From assembly GCA_015680685.1 (NCBI GenBank), contig MNCI01016241.1:398112-462111 (forward strand): 64,000 bases of DNA. Direction: 5' to 3'. Source of the DNA: Gnetum montanum. Lineage: Eukaryota > Streptophyta > Gnetopsida > Gnetales > Gnetaceae. Positions 1-11,730 of the stretch are shown in pieces. The notes under the pieces were generated by a model, which was not told where the DNA came from, searched no databases, and saw nothing but the letters and a program-made list of their open reading frames with translations. Made by a program: the position numbers and the translations under genes. How positions within the stretch are numbered: the first letter of the stretch is position 1; every line of letters starts with the position of its first letter.

Positions 1-620
1 GGCAACAGCTTGGCTGATGGGCGATGATATCGAGATTGTCCCCGCAGGTGGTGCCACTTATGGCATCCACCACCCAGTAGGTGGCACGGATGGGGTGACC
101 ACCATCGGCTGCATCATTGGATACACTGTTTGCATGGTCGGGGGCATAGACAATGACCCTATAGCAGGGTTTAGTACCTGCAAAACCTAGTTTTGATGAT
201 GAGGAAGATCGGACATCTATGTATGATGCGCAACGAGAGACATGTTTGGAATCCACCATGCTATAGTGGCGAGCCCTGTCGTGTGAGTCGAGATAAATGT
301 AGGTGCTGTATGTAATTGTGAAGTAGGTATCACATGTACATATGGTGACATGGACGTAGGTGTATGATGAGATGGATTATCTAACTGCACCTGCTAAGGA
401 ATGATTTGTGATTGGACACCACCTGGGAGGTCTCTTCGAGTTCTTGTGGATACATGGGCAGATTTGCTACAAGTTTGGCACAGAGGAAATTGTATTGTTC
501 CCTATGCTGAGCATGTCCCTCAGGCTCCTTGTTTTGGAGCTTGAGGGATCGGCGTGGTCACACCGGACTATTTGGTGGCTCGACCAGAGGAGGCATAGCT
601 TGCAAAGTCCAAGGATTCTT
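1..620 (-). pseudogene. Possible decayed retroelement gag C-terminal region
   Basis: On the minus strand a broken frame reads as a Pro/Gln/Met/Thr-rich protein (for example YPMMQPMVVTPSVPPTG near 60-130). It is preceded near 454-490 by PLCQTCSKSAH, which resembles half of a gag zinc knuckle. Several in-frame stops interrupt it. A proline-rich tail after a zinc knuckle is typical of plant LTR-retrotransposon gag and resembles the tail of the gag at 16.9-17.8 kb. It lies downstream, on the same strand, of the minus-strand 5' LTR at 2556-3444, so it could be that element's gag. I cannot align it firmly, and a low-complexity coincidence is possible. Confidence 0.25.
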
Positions 621-1690
621 GAGGTTGGTAGTGTAATAGTAGTGGTTGATGTAGCAATTCTCTACGCGGTTTGAGAGTAATGATGACAAGGATAAAGATT
701 GCAAGGGCAAAGGCAAGCTAAGGTGATAATTCGGCTTTCTACCTTACAGGATTTCAACGGAATCGTCGAAGTGACTGATCTACACCACATAATCTCGTAA
801 ACAACCACAAAGGTATTACATTTACGTCAATCGATAATGGGTACAGAAAGCTTACAGGACTACCCATAAAGCATGGATCGGATGTTCAAGCCCTCCTTCT
901 AACGCTAGAAAACTATAACGATGGAAAATGTTGGTCGCTAGAAATACCGAGCGGAGTTTCATGTATACAGTTCCAACCCCAGATCCATGCGAGGGTCGTG
1001 CTGGAGAAGACAAATCTGAGGTGCCCTGAATGATCTTGTTGATCAGACAGGGACTTACTTAATCAGTAAAATTTTGTAATAACCAGATGGCAAAATGGCA
1101 ATTTCAATGAGGAGATATAATATCGTTAATCCCGAAGGTAATCGAGAGCGATGTAAACAATTCAAAGCGATTGCAAAATCTATGTAGATAGGATGTAATA
1201 AATTGGATTTGGAGAGTGTGCAATCCCGAGATCTGGGATTTATATAAACAAAATATATTGGATACAATGATTATAGGCAGACTTCGGTTTAGAAGAAGCA
1301 CATGCCAGTAATAAGAAAGCTATTCAAGGATGAAACAAGCAAAGACAGATCTACCTTGTTCTAGCCAATCTGGGCACAAGGGAGTCAAACCTGAAGTAGA
1401 ATGTCTACTAACTGGTAGTTTCTGATCAAAATCTCTTGTCAGTCACCTTCGATGTTCTTACGATTGCCGATCCTCTTTTGTTCTCTTGCCAATCTTTACC
1501 AAAAGGTTGTCAACAATTGCCAATGAAAGAAAATTGTTCACAGAGAAAATTTACCAATCGAGAGAAATTTTTTGCCCCCCCCCCCCCTTTTGATCCTTAT
1601 CAACTGGAGTATTTATAAGGTTAGGGTCAGGAGAAAATGCGGTTTAGATGATGCATGTCCTGAACCTAAAAAATGTCGTTGACTTGATGC
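621..1690. other. No recognisable gene; homopolymer C run
   Basis: Short frames only, none with recognisable motifs. A run of 13 C follows a T run at 1575-1587. Otherwise unique-looking AT-rich sequence. Confidence 0.4.
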
Positions 1691-2420
1691 GTTTGTGTTT
1701 GAAGCTCGCGACATTATGCTACATTACACTCCGAAGTGTAATGCATTGTAATCTACCTTTGGTAGAGCTTTGGTAAAAAATTGTCATGCGGTTACGGTAT
1801 AATACGCTAGAGAGCATATTGTGGCATAAGAACCACCTATGCTTGAACGTTGCTATCTCTGTTGTTGCTTGTATTATGCTGTGTCATGCTACATTATGCT
1901 ACATAGCGTAATTCAACATAAGATAGCGAACTTGCAAAAAAAATTGAAGTGTTGTCGCCACGCTTCCCTTGTTTCTATTGAAGCATAATGTAGCATAATA
2001 GGCCCTTAGCCAAAAAAAGGAAAACTTACTGAGATGTGTGACATGTTGCAGATCCTTGCTTGAGCCTTGAGATTTTGCTGGACAATTGAGGTCTCAAATT
2101 TTACTATCTCCATTATTATGACTAGATGGATTGTCTTCTTGCATTACGTTGCGTTATGCTACATCACATTGCATTGCGTAATGTGGCGTAATATGCTAAA
2201 AGTTAAGATTTTCGAAACATAGCTAACTTGCAAAGTTGAAGGCTTGCCATTGTGCACCCCTTGTCTTGTTCTATCCTCTGGAGTCTATTACGATCTGCTG
2301 CATGGTGTGGTGTAATAGGCCCTTAGCTGAAAAGGGAACTTGTTGAGCCAGGACTTGTCGCAAATCCTTGCCTGAGTCGAAAGATTTTGCTGAACTGTTG
2401 AGGCCTCGAAATTTCATGGT
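1690..2420. repeat. Tandemly duplicated ~296-bp unit with palindromic TGTAGCATAAT-like motifs
   Basis: Two diverged copies of one segment lie about 296 bp apart. GATAGCGAACTTGC at 1922 matches CATAGCTAACTTGC at 2218, AATAGGCCCTTAGC recurs in both, and both close with TTGAGG-C/T-CTCRAA (about 2085 and 2395). Between them are many near-palindromic words built on GCATTACG, GCGTAATGTGGCGTAAT and ATGCTACATTATGC; similar words continue left to about 1690. It carries no coding signal. It sits inside the minus-strand element that starts at the LTR at 2556, probably as a later insertion or local amplification. Confidence 0.6.
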
Positions 2421-2538
2421 GTTTCAGTGTGCTTTTATAATTGGATGTTTTTCAAGAGCGATGTTGACATTGGGTTTGTCCAACGATATTAATAATGTTC
2501 ACTAATCCTAGATAGCACACATGTCAACAAACAAAGTG

Positions 2539-2555
2539 CCCTGCAATAGTGCCAA
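2539..2555 (-). other. Primer-binding site (tRNA-Asp type, decayed)
   Basis: On the minus strand, directly after the LTR end, the sequence reads TTGGCACTATTGCAGGG. This matches most positions of the primer site at 15675 and of the known tRNA-Asp site TGGCGCCGTTGCCGGGGA. It marks 2556-3444 as the 5' LTR of a minus-strand element whose body extends leftwards. Confidence 0.6.
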
Positions 2556-3444
2556 GGATGAGTAGCAAGGTACCCCTACACCCATCCATATGAACCATAA
2601 AGTGTTTACATGCAATATGGTTGACTTCTGTGGACTCTATAGTTTCCAGTGCACTAGTCTTCTAGGTAGTGAACCTTGCCCTAAGGTCATTTGTTGTCTT
2701 CCTGATTACACTTGTAAAGTACAAAGGTATGGTTAAGTAAAATCAAGGCATGTGATTTTTATAATTTTATATTTTATGTTCTTTGGTGCTTTGAAGAGAG
2801 AGATAAAGTAATTTAATGACTAATGTAAATTAACTAACTAACTAACTAATCTATAATTGGTCCTAACATAAGTATCTTGCCCTACTTTCTATACACGTCC
2901 TGAACCCATTTATCCACTACTGGGTTACCAAGCACTATGCTACTAGATGTACCAAGCAATAACGCTGCTAGGATTACTAAGCGAATACATGTTATGGTTT
3001 AAGCAGTCCTACTTATGTAATTAATCTATCTAGCTTATCTCACTTAATTACCTCATTAGATTAATTACTAGAAAACATTGAATACATGAATAAATATCTA
3101 AACAATCCAGAATGCTACAAGGTTTATCAAGTACCTCATCTTTATTGCCACACACGCTATCATGCTCAAGTACAAAAATGCTCAAATAAAGATCCATACA
3201 TTCAATGACTCCTAATACAACTTAGGAAAAATATTTTAACTTGCAAAGAGACAAACTACAAAAGCTTTGCTACTACTATGAATCTAATGTCATAATGCCA
3301 CTGGTAAGCATTTATTTATATGCCAAGATAGACCTCTATGTAAACCGTGCCACATTAATGCAATAGACTACATCGATGGGGCCCATTTGATACAACAAAC
3401 TGTGTCAACGAGGGTCAATCAATGCAAAAAACTATATCTCATCA
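2556..3444 (-). repeat. TGATGA-family LTR, 5' LTR of a minus-strand element
   Basis: The minus strand begins TGATGAGATATAG and the plus end reads GGATGAGTAGCAAGG, matching the family ends TGATGAG...CTCATCA after one change. It shares with the LTRs at 14.8 and 20.6 kb the block GGTACCCCTACAC, the 'tactgggttaccaag' block and the 'tctttattgcc' block. The U3 part (3345-3436) has palindromic modules with a GGGCCC spacer and a TATA-like CATATAAATAAATGC near 3310-3325. A recognisable primer-binding site abuts it at 2539-2555. Confidence 0.8.
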
Positions 3445-6400
3445 AGTAGTAATCCTTTTTATGTACTTCTTAATAATGTGAATCTCTAATCCTTTTCCTA
3501 TCCTAGAGGGGAGATTTTTCAAGGTTGGTTGTAAGGATAAAAACACGAAAAGGTATCTCCAAAATTGTTGAGTCTTTTCTTTTTGTTATTTTGAAGTCTT
3601 TTCTTTACTTTTCTACTTTTGAACTCTGAATTTTTATTTTTAATATATTTATTTTTTGGCATTTGACACTTGTAAGATCCTAATTTTTTAGTTTCCTTTT
3701 AGCATTTTATTTTCTTAATAACATTGTCATAATCATCTTAGTGCTTTTATCACATCTATGATGGGCTAACCATTAAGGCTAATATTGATGATTTATTATG
3801 GCTAAATATCTACCTAATGTTATAGTTTCTAAACATATATTTAAACAATAAGATGTTAGCCTCATTGTAAGACTTTTATTCCATAATTTATCCTTTTTCT
3901 TATGTTTCTACTTTGCATTTTGACATCTTCTTTCTTTGGCATCATATTCTTCTTGTGATGGTGACAAAAAATTTCCAACATGAGTCTTATTGGATGGCAT
4001 ATTGGTGTGGGTGACATCCAAAATTTCCAAGTTTCCTATCTCATCCAATATGTTAGTGACATCTGGTGTGGGTGGAATCTTCTATAAGAATGTCTAGCAG
4101 ACATTTTGGATGCGTATGGATACATTCAATATGTTAGAATACAAGGAGGCAACATTCAGGCTACTAATATTAGTTAGTCAAGTAATGGGTAAGCATTGTG
4201 ATGGAATTTGATCACATTACTAGTGATTGTTATTGTAGTCAATGTTAGTAGAATTTCATTAATAAACATAAATTTTGGAGTTAGACAATTGATAGAGAAA
4301 AGAACTAGTTATTTAATCATGGCAAATATTATGAAGGGATCTAGCCACATCACTTGTGAATTGTACATATAGTTAATATGAAACCTTTTCTAGGATGGTA
4401 GTAAGGGGCTAAGCCCTAGGATAACAATAGGGTTAATACTAACCAAAAGTTGGATATTTTCATACATGAGGGCTAGTTTTAATGAGTATCAACTTTGTAA
4501 TTACTATGAAATTTTAATGCTCGAAACATCATGGGAATGTCACATGTAGAATAATCTATGAGTTAATGATTAATTTATGCATTAAAAAATTATTAATTGC
4601 TTTTGTTAATAGACATGTTCATGCTTATAAGATTTTCCATTGGTTCTAATGATGTTCTTTACAGTGTAAGCCTTATCTTGTAGCCTTATTTTGGATGCTA
4701 CGAAGTGGTTACCTATGCTATGAAGATGCACTAACCTTTCCTGCACATGTTTCATGAAGATCTTAATTAGAAGGCCTAAATGAAGTTTCTTATGTTGTTA
4801 TGGATGCTAGATTGAAGTGCACAATAGGGGGATTATTTTTTAGAGAAATTGTGTAGATAAAGAATTTAAGCATTATTATATTTTTAAAGCCATGTTATGG
4901 ATTTGTAAATGACTCTTGTGGTTATGTATGTCTTATAACTTGATCAATAAGGATTTTAAGATGTTGGTGTGACATTGCATGAATTTTTTTAAGTGATTTA
5001 TTCTTTATGGTTTATTCAAATAGACTTATTAATTTGTAAGTATTTCTCTTAGTAGATAAGGTATTCCTATTCTTACAAAATTGTTATTCTACAACCTTGC
5101 AAGGACACCTCTATAAATTAAATGTTAAGTATCAAAATCATAGCTATAAATATTCTTTATATTGATCTAACCCTAAATAAGTCAACAATTACAACATAAA
5201 TGGGCATAAACCTCTAATTAAATATGGACTTAGCCTACCATCCAAAAACTAGAAATAACAACAAAATGATGAAAAATGATAAGTATGAGAATTATGCCTA
5301 GAATAACTTAGAATAAAATAAAAATAATAAACAAGGATATCACTATGATGGAAAGGGTTTTGGTTTTTTCTTCCTAATAATTAGTATGCTTTATTGGTGG
5401 AATAGGAAGTTTTCCTCCTATGAAGGGCCAAAACTACAAGGAAATGATAAAAAATTATGGAAGATAAAATTGATAATAAAGACATAGTTTATGAGTAAAG
5501 TAAGGGCTTTTATAGGGCTTTGATAGTGAAATTTAATGTTTGGTAGGTATAGGTATGAATTAAGAAGCTATAGATGTCATTCAGGATTAATTAGGAGACA
5601 ACATGGGGCCATTTTAGTGAACAGTCCAGTAAGTGATATTAGAGATAAATAAATATAAATATAGTGTAGGAGACACAAAAACTACTTAAGTGATACTGAA
5701 GCTAATGCTAATGTTAGTTTCACCTTACTTGTTATTAGGGACTTAGGCATTGGACTAAGATTACAAACTATGAAAGGAAGCTAGAATGGGCATGGAGAAC
5801 AAGGAAACACTAGGAAGGTAGATGCTTGTGCTCTTAATTCCTTAAAATCAACAAATATGTTCTAGATCTTACGAAATTTTCTCTAAATTTCAATTTTGAT
5901 CTAATATTTATAATCCTATGATTTCTAAATTTCAACATGAATTTAAGTGAAGCTAATTAAAGTTCATTTGTACAAACTAAGTGATGCAGGTGCTAGTTTA
6001 CTGATGTTGACATTGATGTTGGCATCAACATTAACATCACCACTTAAAGTAGAATTTTTCAAGCATCTTCTAAACTACCATACCAAGATCCAAAAACCAT
6101 ACCTAATATCTAAATTGATGTCAAATTACACCATGATGGTGCTTATGGAATGTTGGAGATCTCATAGATTTGAGAAATAACGTCGAATGTCAAACTTGGA
6201 GGTCTTTCTTGGTGCTAAAGTTGTTATAGTGATGTTGATGTTGACTCTAACGCTAGTGTCAGTGTCACCTAGTAACACTTAGTCTTGAATTTAGCCTTAA
6301 CCTTCCAAATTTCCTCCAAATCTACCAAATTTTCCATTTAACACCTTGGGAATGATCTCAACTAGTCATCATAGAGCCCATCAGGCCAAAATTAAGTTCA

Positions 6401-9318
6401 AAATGCAAGTTTTTTCATTAGGAACAAGTGTTAACTTCCAACTTTAGAAAATTTTTTCTTTCATGATTTTAGTGAAACTTGTCAAAATTCAATATCTATT
6501 ATGCTTAGACTAATGCACATAAGTTGTTCAAGACTCTGCAGAATTGAAACTAAGGCCCAAGAGTATTTTTGATGATGGTGATGTAGGGGTGATGCTTGAG
6601 GGTTGACCTAATTCTAGGCTTAACAATTAGACATTTTCACCTCCTAAATTTTATGGGTCACCAAAATTGATGTGTATATGTTGGATTATGACTTGTAACA
6701 ATCTCTAGAGGCCTTTGAAAACTGAAAATATTCCTTGTGATGCTATTTTTGGGACTTTTTTATGCTTAAATTTGAATGAAACAATGTTGAAACCACACTT
6801 ATCTTGGTTACTAGTAAACTGAAAAAGTGAGTATAAAATTACCCTCTCTTTATGGATACTACTAAGATGTTAAAATAGGGTTCATCAAGAAGAATGGATG
6901 ATTATTGATGATGAACCTAAAAATGGAAAAGTAGGAAGAATGAAGTGAGACAAGAGAATATTATTAGGATATCACCAATACACTAATCATGAGGATAGTG
7001 CTATGCCACAAAAGGGGGGCATAGCACCTTTTATGGAATAGTATTATTATTGTTGATATGGTTTTTTATTGTTATCTTGCATGTAAGATAACCTCATGGA
7101 CATTTTCTTTTTGACAATCTTCAAATTTATTACATTTTTTCTTGATTCTTATAAGTGAGTCATGACAAGATAACATCCTTTGGGATGTTTATATTAGCAT
7201 AGGCTACACTCATTTTCACATTTTGGACTAAAATTAGCAACATGTTTCACAACAATAGATTTTCCTTTATACTTATATATGTTATGTTCTAACTTCTTTT
7301 TTTATTTCCTTTTTCTCCTTTCCTTTCTTTAGGGCTTGTTCTATCTTTTCCTTTACTATCTTTAGTGCTACTACAAACTTCTCATCCACAATATCCCATA
7401 TCTTTTTGACCCTTTAATATCAAATATGGATTTTTGAATTAGAAATATCTTTATTTAAATCTTGTCTTCTATAAATTATTCTTCTTATATCTCATAGATC
7501 CAAACATCTCTTTTATGAAGAGGTGGATTCCTATTATACTCTTTGACAAATTTTCTCTTTCTTAGCTATTTCCTTCACTATCCACCTAATCAATTTATCT
7601 TTGTATATGATAAGCTTGCATTTCAAACAACCTTCCATAGGCATACACCCCAACGGTCTCTATTGTCTTATTTCTTAATCCATAAATTATGTGCTTGAGT
7701 TATTCCTTCTGAAAAGACATGCCTTAGGCATCTATGGAAGAGTGAATAATATCTACATGTAGCTAAAATAAAAAAATCTTGGCTCCCTTGGTTTCATCAT
7801 TAGATTTTTCTCCTCATATTTGACACTCTCGAATAATTTTAGTATTTATTCTTGAAAAGTTTTAACATTGTGCTCCATTGGCAAATAAAGTTTAGTTCTA
7901 AAGATCAATACTAGAAATATGCTTTTTTAATTAGTATTCTTAAAAATAACTTAAGTTTCTACCAATCATTCTCAATATTCAATAACCCACATGCATAATG
8001 AAGGGCTTGTAGATGATGTTACAGGTCAACATTATAACCTCTCTCAAACTTCAAAATGTTGTTCATGTTAAGTTAGTTGATGTGACTATCTCTTTGATGC
8101 CTTGTTGAAATGTAGCTAGCCTCTAAGATGGTTATCATAATTTTGGTGGCTAGTAGGGATTCATCATGATCTTTGAGTTTGTCATAGTATCTATTATAGT
8201 AGTGATGGTTCCTTCAATGTTCTTTATTATTTCTTTTTATATACCTTCTCTCTCTCTCTTTCTATCTTTTTCTTCATCTTCATCATGGTTCTAATTTCTT
8301 CCATGATATCTATCTTAAATCCTCTTTTATCCCTATTAGAAATTTTGTCTTGATTCCTTCATGGATTTTTACCTCCATGTCTACATTCATCTTTGTGAGA
8401 ATTTGTCAATGAGGATGATAAAGATGATGGAGGACTTGTAAACACAATTGCATATGAGATATAAAGGAGCCTTGGTTACACCTCTTAATATATAACCAAG
8501 ACAAGATGTCATGGAACCATAAAAAGATGATCATAATCCAAAAATATTAGAAGACAATGATTTGTAAGATTGAAGCAAGGTAATAGCTCCTTACTATAAG
8601 CACAACAAGTAGAAAAAGAAGAAGAAGAAATACCTACAAGTGTGTTCTAGAATAAAGAAACCTAGCTCTTCTATATGATATCTTCACAGAAGAAATTAAT
8701 TCTAATTTATAAGGGTTGATAAAGCCAAGATAGCCCTAGACATTTTGAGCACCAAAAGAAGAATTAGAACATCAAACATCAAATATTAAAAAAAAAGTAA
8801 GCATAGTGACTCTAGAAGCCAGGAGTCACAAGTAAAGGATATGTGAAGAAGGAAACTAAAGATAGTGATCATAACCTAGTTGTGGATTACTAAACAATTC
8901 TAACATGTTCTAACCCATCTATGAGAACAAAAAGAATTCTAACATTTGTGTAAATTTTAAGAGTACAAGAAGGGTAATGATCCTATGATTGTATTATGAT
9001 TTCAAGGAATAAATTTTTCAAATTGTTAAAGAAAATTCAGGTCAATAAACTCAATATTTCTCTCCTAGGAATGTTTTGTAATTTGCAAGTAATAGATCAA
9101 GGTCAAGTTATAGGATCATTAATCTTGCACACATTTTTAAATTTCAAAAAACTCTTAATATTTGGACTTTTCAAAAATTGGGGCTTTTTCTATAACTTAT
9201 GAAATCTTAATTAAATATAAAATTGATCATATTTTACAATTTTCATCAAAATCCAAATATGATGAGGTCACAAATAAGTAGGAATTTTTGCTAAATTTCT
9301 TAATAATCAAAGTTCTCT
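3445..9318. other. AT-rich repeat-derived DNA, no supportable gene
   Basis: I find no frame with a recognisable domain. Frames near 5947-6180 and 8996-9202 are short and lack family motifs. On the minus strand at about 7300-7900 a heavily broken frame has a vaguely gag-like composition, but I cannot name it. Imperfect palindromic modules at 5686-6282 are listed separately. The right part may be the decayed 5' half of element A; I could not find its 5' LTR. Confidence 0.4.
5686..6282. repeat. Three imperfect palindromic modules of the AAGTGATG...CATCACCACTT type
   Basis: Three separated modules begin with AAGTGAT-like words and end with an inverted counterpart: about 5686-5730 (AAGTGATACTGAAGC ... 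TTTCACCTTACTT), 5980-6050 (AAGTGATGCAGG ... AACATCACCACTT) and 6215-6282 (AAGTTGTTATAGTGATG ... TGTCACCTAGTAACACTT). The interior repeats GATGTTGA and CATCAAC words. This resembles the palindrome arrays in the U3 of the LTRs elsewhere in the window, so it may be the U3 of an unrecognised LTR. Confidence 0.45.
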
Positions 9319-10153
9319 ATGATTACAAATACCACCAAAAAAAACTTTTTGAAGTTAGAGGACCATCACAACCTAAAGAAAAGAAACCAAGAAGAAAAGG
9401 TAGAGGATGAAAAGAAGAATAATCTTATAGTAAAGAGCTTAGTCTTATTCAATCTTACAGCCAACACCACCAATGGGACAATTAACATAATTAGAGGCTA
9501 TAGAACCTCCTCCTGCTCTAGAACTAGTCCAACAGCTCACACTTGTAAATAGATGTATCTAGGTAATCAATGAGAAATTAATCATATTCATGATTAATGT
9601 GGAATTGAATTTTGGTCTTTGATGGAGTTTACACTTGTAGAAGTTCATGAGTAGTCACAAGCTTCACACTTTTGGACTACACCATCCAACAACAATGAAT
9701 GGTACCTTGGAAAGATATATCAATTTTGGCACCATAGACAAGATGATGTGATAAGCAAAATTGACAATAACAGTGCCTTATTCAATTGAATCTATTGTCA
9801 AAGTCCTGAATCTACCAAATGTTAAAGAAAACATTACCCAAATCTCCATAAGGTCAGAGACAATAGAGAATAAGTATAATGGACTATCCACAATAAATAA
9901 ATTCTATTTCAAAATTAGCACCTATCACATATTTTCTACTAAGAGATTGAATATAATTTCCACATATGTTGCCAAAGGAAGTGTCATCCTAATGAAAATA
10001 ATTCAAGTAAATATGAAATATCTATTATTCTTGGAAATCCAAAGAAGATTTGAAGAGAAGAAAATAGGGAGACCCACACTTCCATTTTCCTACCTCATCA
10101 TAAAGGTATATAGATATGCAAGCATACATTTTCCAAAGTGCATCTTGCATTGA
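9319..10153 (+). pseudogene. Element A ORF2, N-terminal conserved block (broken)
   Basis: Through two frame changes this region encodes the same block as ORF2 of elements B and C: LTL-x-N-x-C, then VELNFG, then MEFTLVEVHE, FWTTPSNN and EWYLGKIYQFWHHRQDD (B has VWYLGEMYQFWHNKERR). Next comes VPYSIESIVKVLNLPNV (B: VDFSVQAILEVLNLPNT). The open stretch 9761-10153 continues with a segment alignable to C (STINKFYFKISTYH versus C's STIEK-x-AYFKIAAYH). The pattern 'motif then S-x-E/Q-A/S-I then L-x-LP' resembles plant transposon-associated proteins (Pfam 'putative plant transposon protein', PF20167). That is a recollection I could not test. The C-terminal half lies at 13.86-14.76 and 21.56-22.04 kb. 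Confidence 0.6.
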
Positions 10154-11168
10154 AATCTTCAAGCTAGTGCCTCCAAAGAAAGATCAAGTGAAGAAGCCAC
10201 TAGACACCTAGGCCATAGTAGGATCAACACCTACAACTAGCCATAAGAATAGAACAAGTGACCCAGTGAATCAACACTAGTAACACAATAAGCAAAACCC
10301 AATGTTCCTACCACTTAACAAAGGGATTACATCCCTGCTATGAGTCATTTATTGTAAATTGATAAAACTATTAGCTAGGTAAATAGAGAAGTTTCAAGTA
10401 TGTATAGTGTAATATCCTATTAATTATCTATAAAATCCCATAAATAACTAATAAATATGCTATGAAACCCCAAGGATCTAGATATAACCATGATTTACTA
10501 ATTCAAAAGAAAAGCCATAAAAGAGATGAAAATTATTAATTAGGAGTATAAATATAGTAGAGCAATAAAGTGTAGCAAAATTTTGTATTCCTTGCATATA
10601 TAATTAAATAAAATTTATTGAAATAAAATTATAATTTTATGAAGCTACAAAAGTATATATCTTGAAAAATTTCATTAACTGCATAATAAAATAGTACACA
10701 AAATAATAATCCCAACAACACTTCTTTTGCCTTAATCAGACATCTAGAATTAAAGATATTTAAGTTTAAAATTTGCCAATTAATTAAAAAATTAAAAATA
10801 ATAATTAAATAAATATTTTCCTAAACATATAGCATGCGCCAAAATGAAAAATGATGCTAACAATGTCCCAATCCAAATGGCACAGACTTAATTATTTATT
10901 CACAAAAATATATAAACAACTCAAATATCCACAAAGTGTACAAGGTTTCTATTTTAGAAAAATACAAAATATACAGAAATCATTTTCCAAGTTTAGAGGG
11001 TCCATCTTCTGCAAAATTGATCCACCTTTCATCCCATGTTCCTCTTTCCACAACTTCTAGGCTACTCTAGATTCTCTGCATCAAAATGTAGGAGTAAGAA
11101 CCCCTTAAATAAGAAAGGTTATTATATTTCCCTTTTCATGAAGCATAAATGTTCTAGGCCAAACGTCT

Positions 11169-11262
11169 ATATTCAAAAATATTTCAAGGTTTCCTATTAA
11201 ATATTCAAAAATATTTCAAGGTTAAGGTTTCCTATTAAATATTCAAAAATGTTTCAAGGTCC
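11169..11262. repeat. Short tandem repeat (~32-38 bp unit, 2.5 copies)
   Basis: TATTCAAAAATATTTCAAGG followed by a short stretch ending in TTTCCTATTAAA occurs twice. A third, partial copy begins TATTCAAAAATGTTTCAAGG. Non-coding. Confidence 0.8.
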
Positions 11263-11396
11263 ATAAATATCATAAATTTTTTAGAAATCTATATAAAATT
11301 CAAATATCCAAAGAAAATACATATTTTAATTATTTAATTATTTAGTATCCAAAGATATCATAAATTATCAATCAAAAATCCAAGATATCTCCAAAG

Positions 11397-11730
11397 GCTA
11401 AGTCTTGGTTATTCTCACTGTCAATAGGAACCATCGAATCTTGGAATAACCTTACTACTTACATCAGATTATCCTTTAAATTAATTTAATGTCCAAAAAT
11501 ATCACAAATATGTCCAGAAAAAATTCAAAGAATGTATATTTTAACTAGGAATTTCTGAAGGCAAGGTCTTGATTATCCTCATTACCAAAGGGACTCACCG
11601 ATAGCTCTTAGAATAGCCTCACTACTATCATTAGATTAGCCTTGTGATTCCAAAAAATTCACTCATGGCCAAGTCTTGGCAATAGCCTCACTACTAACAT
11701 CCTCGATAGCTGATGCACATGTATCATTAG
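11397..11730. repeat. Degenerate tandem repeat of 'GGC-AAGTCTTGG...CCTCACTACT'
   Basis: Three diverged copies start at about 11397 (GGCTAAGTCTTGGTTAT), 11561 (GGCAAGGTCTTGATTAT) and 11666 (GGCCAAGTCTTGGCAAT). Each is followed by an AGAATAGCC/TTCACTACT-like tail. Spacing is 105-165 bp. Confidence 0.55.

Noticed and set aside
408-674. 88-codon plus frame near the left edge
   Set aside because: The minus strand of the same stretch shows the better, gag-like pattern, and the plus frame has no recognisable domain.
3445-3460. Polypurine tract for the LTR at 2556-3444
   Set aside because: The sequence beyond that edge is not purine-rich, and the primer-binding site lies at the other edge, so it is a 5' LTR and no PPT is expected here.
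5947-6180. 77-codon plus frame MKLIKVHLYKLS
   Set aside because: Its Leu/Thr/Ser repeats come from the GATGTTGA palindrome module, not from a protein family.
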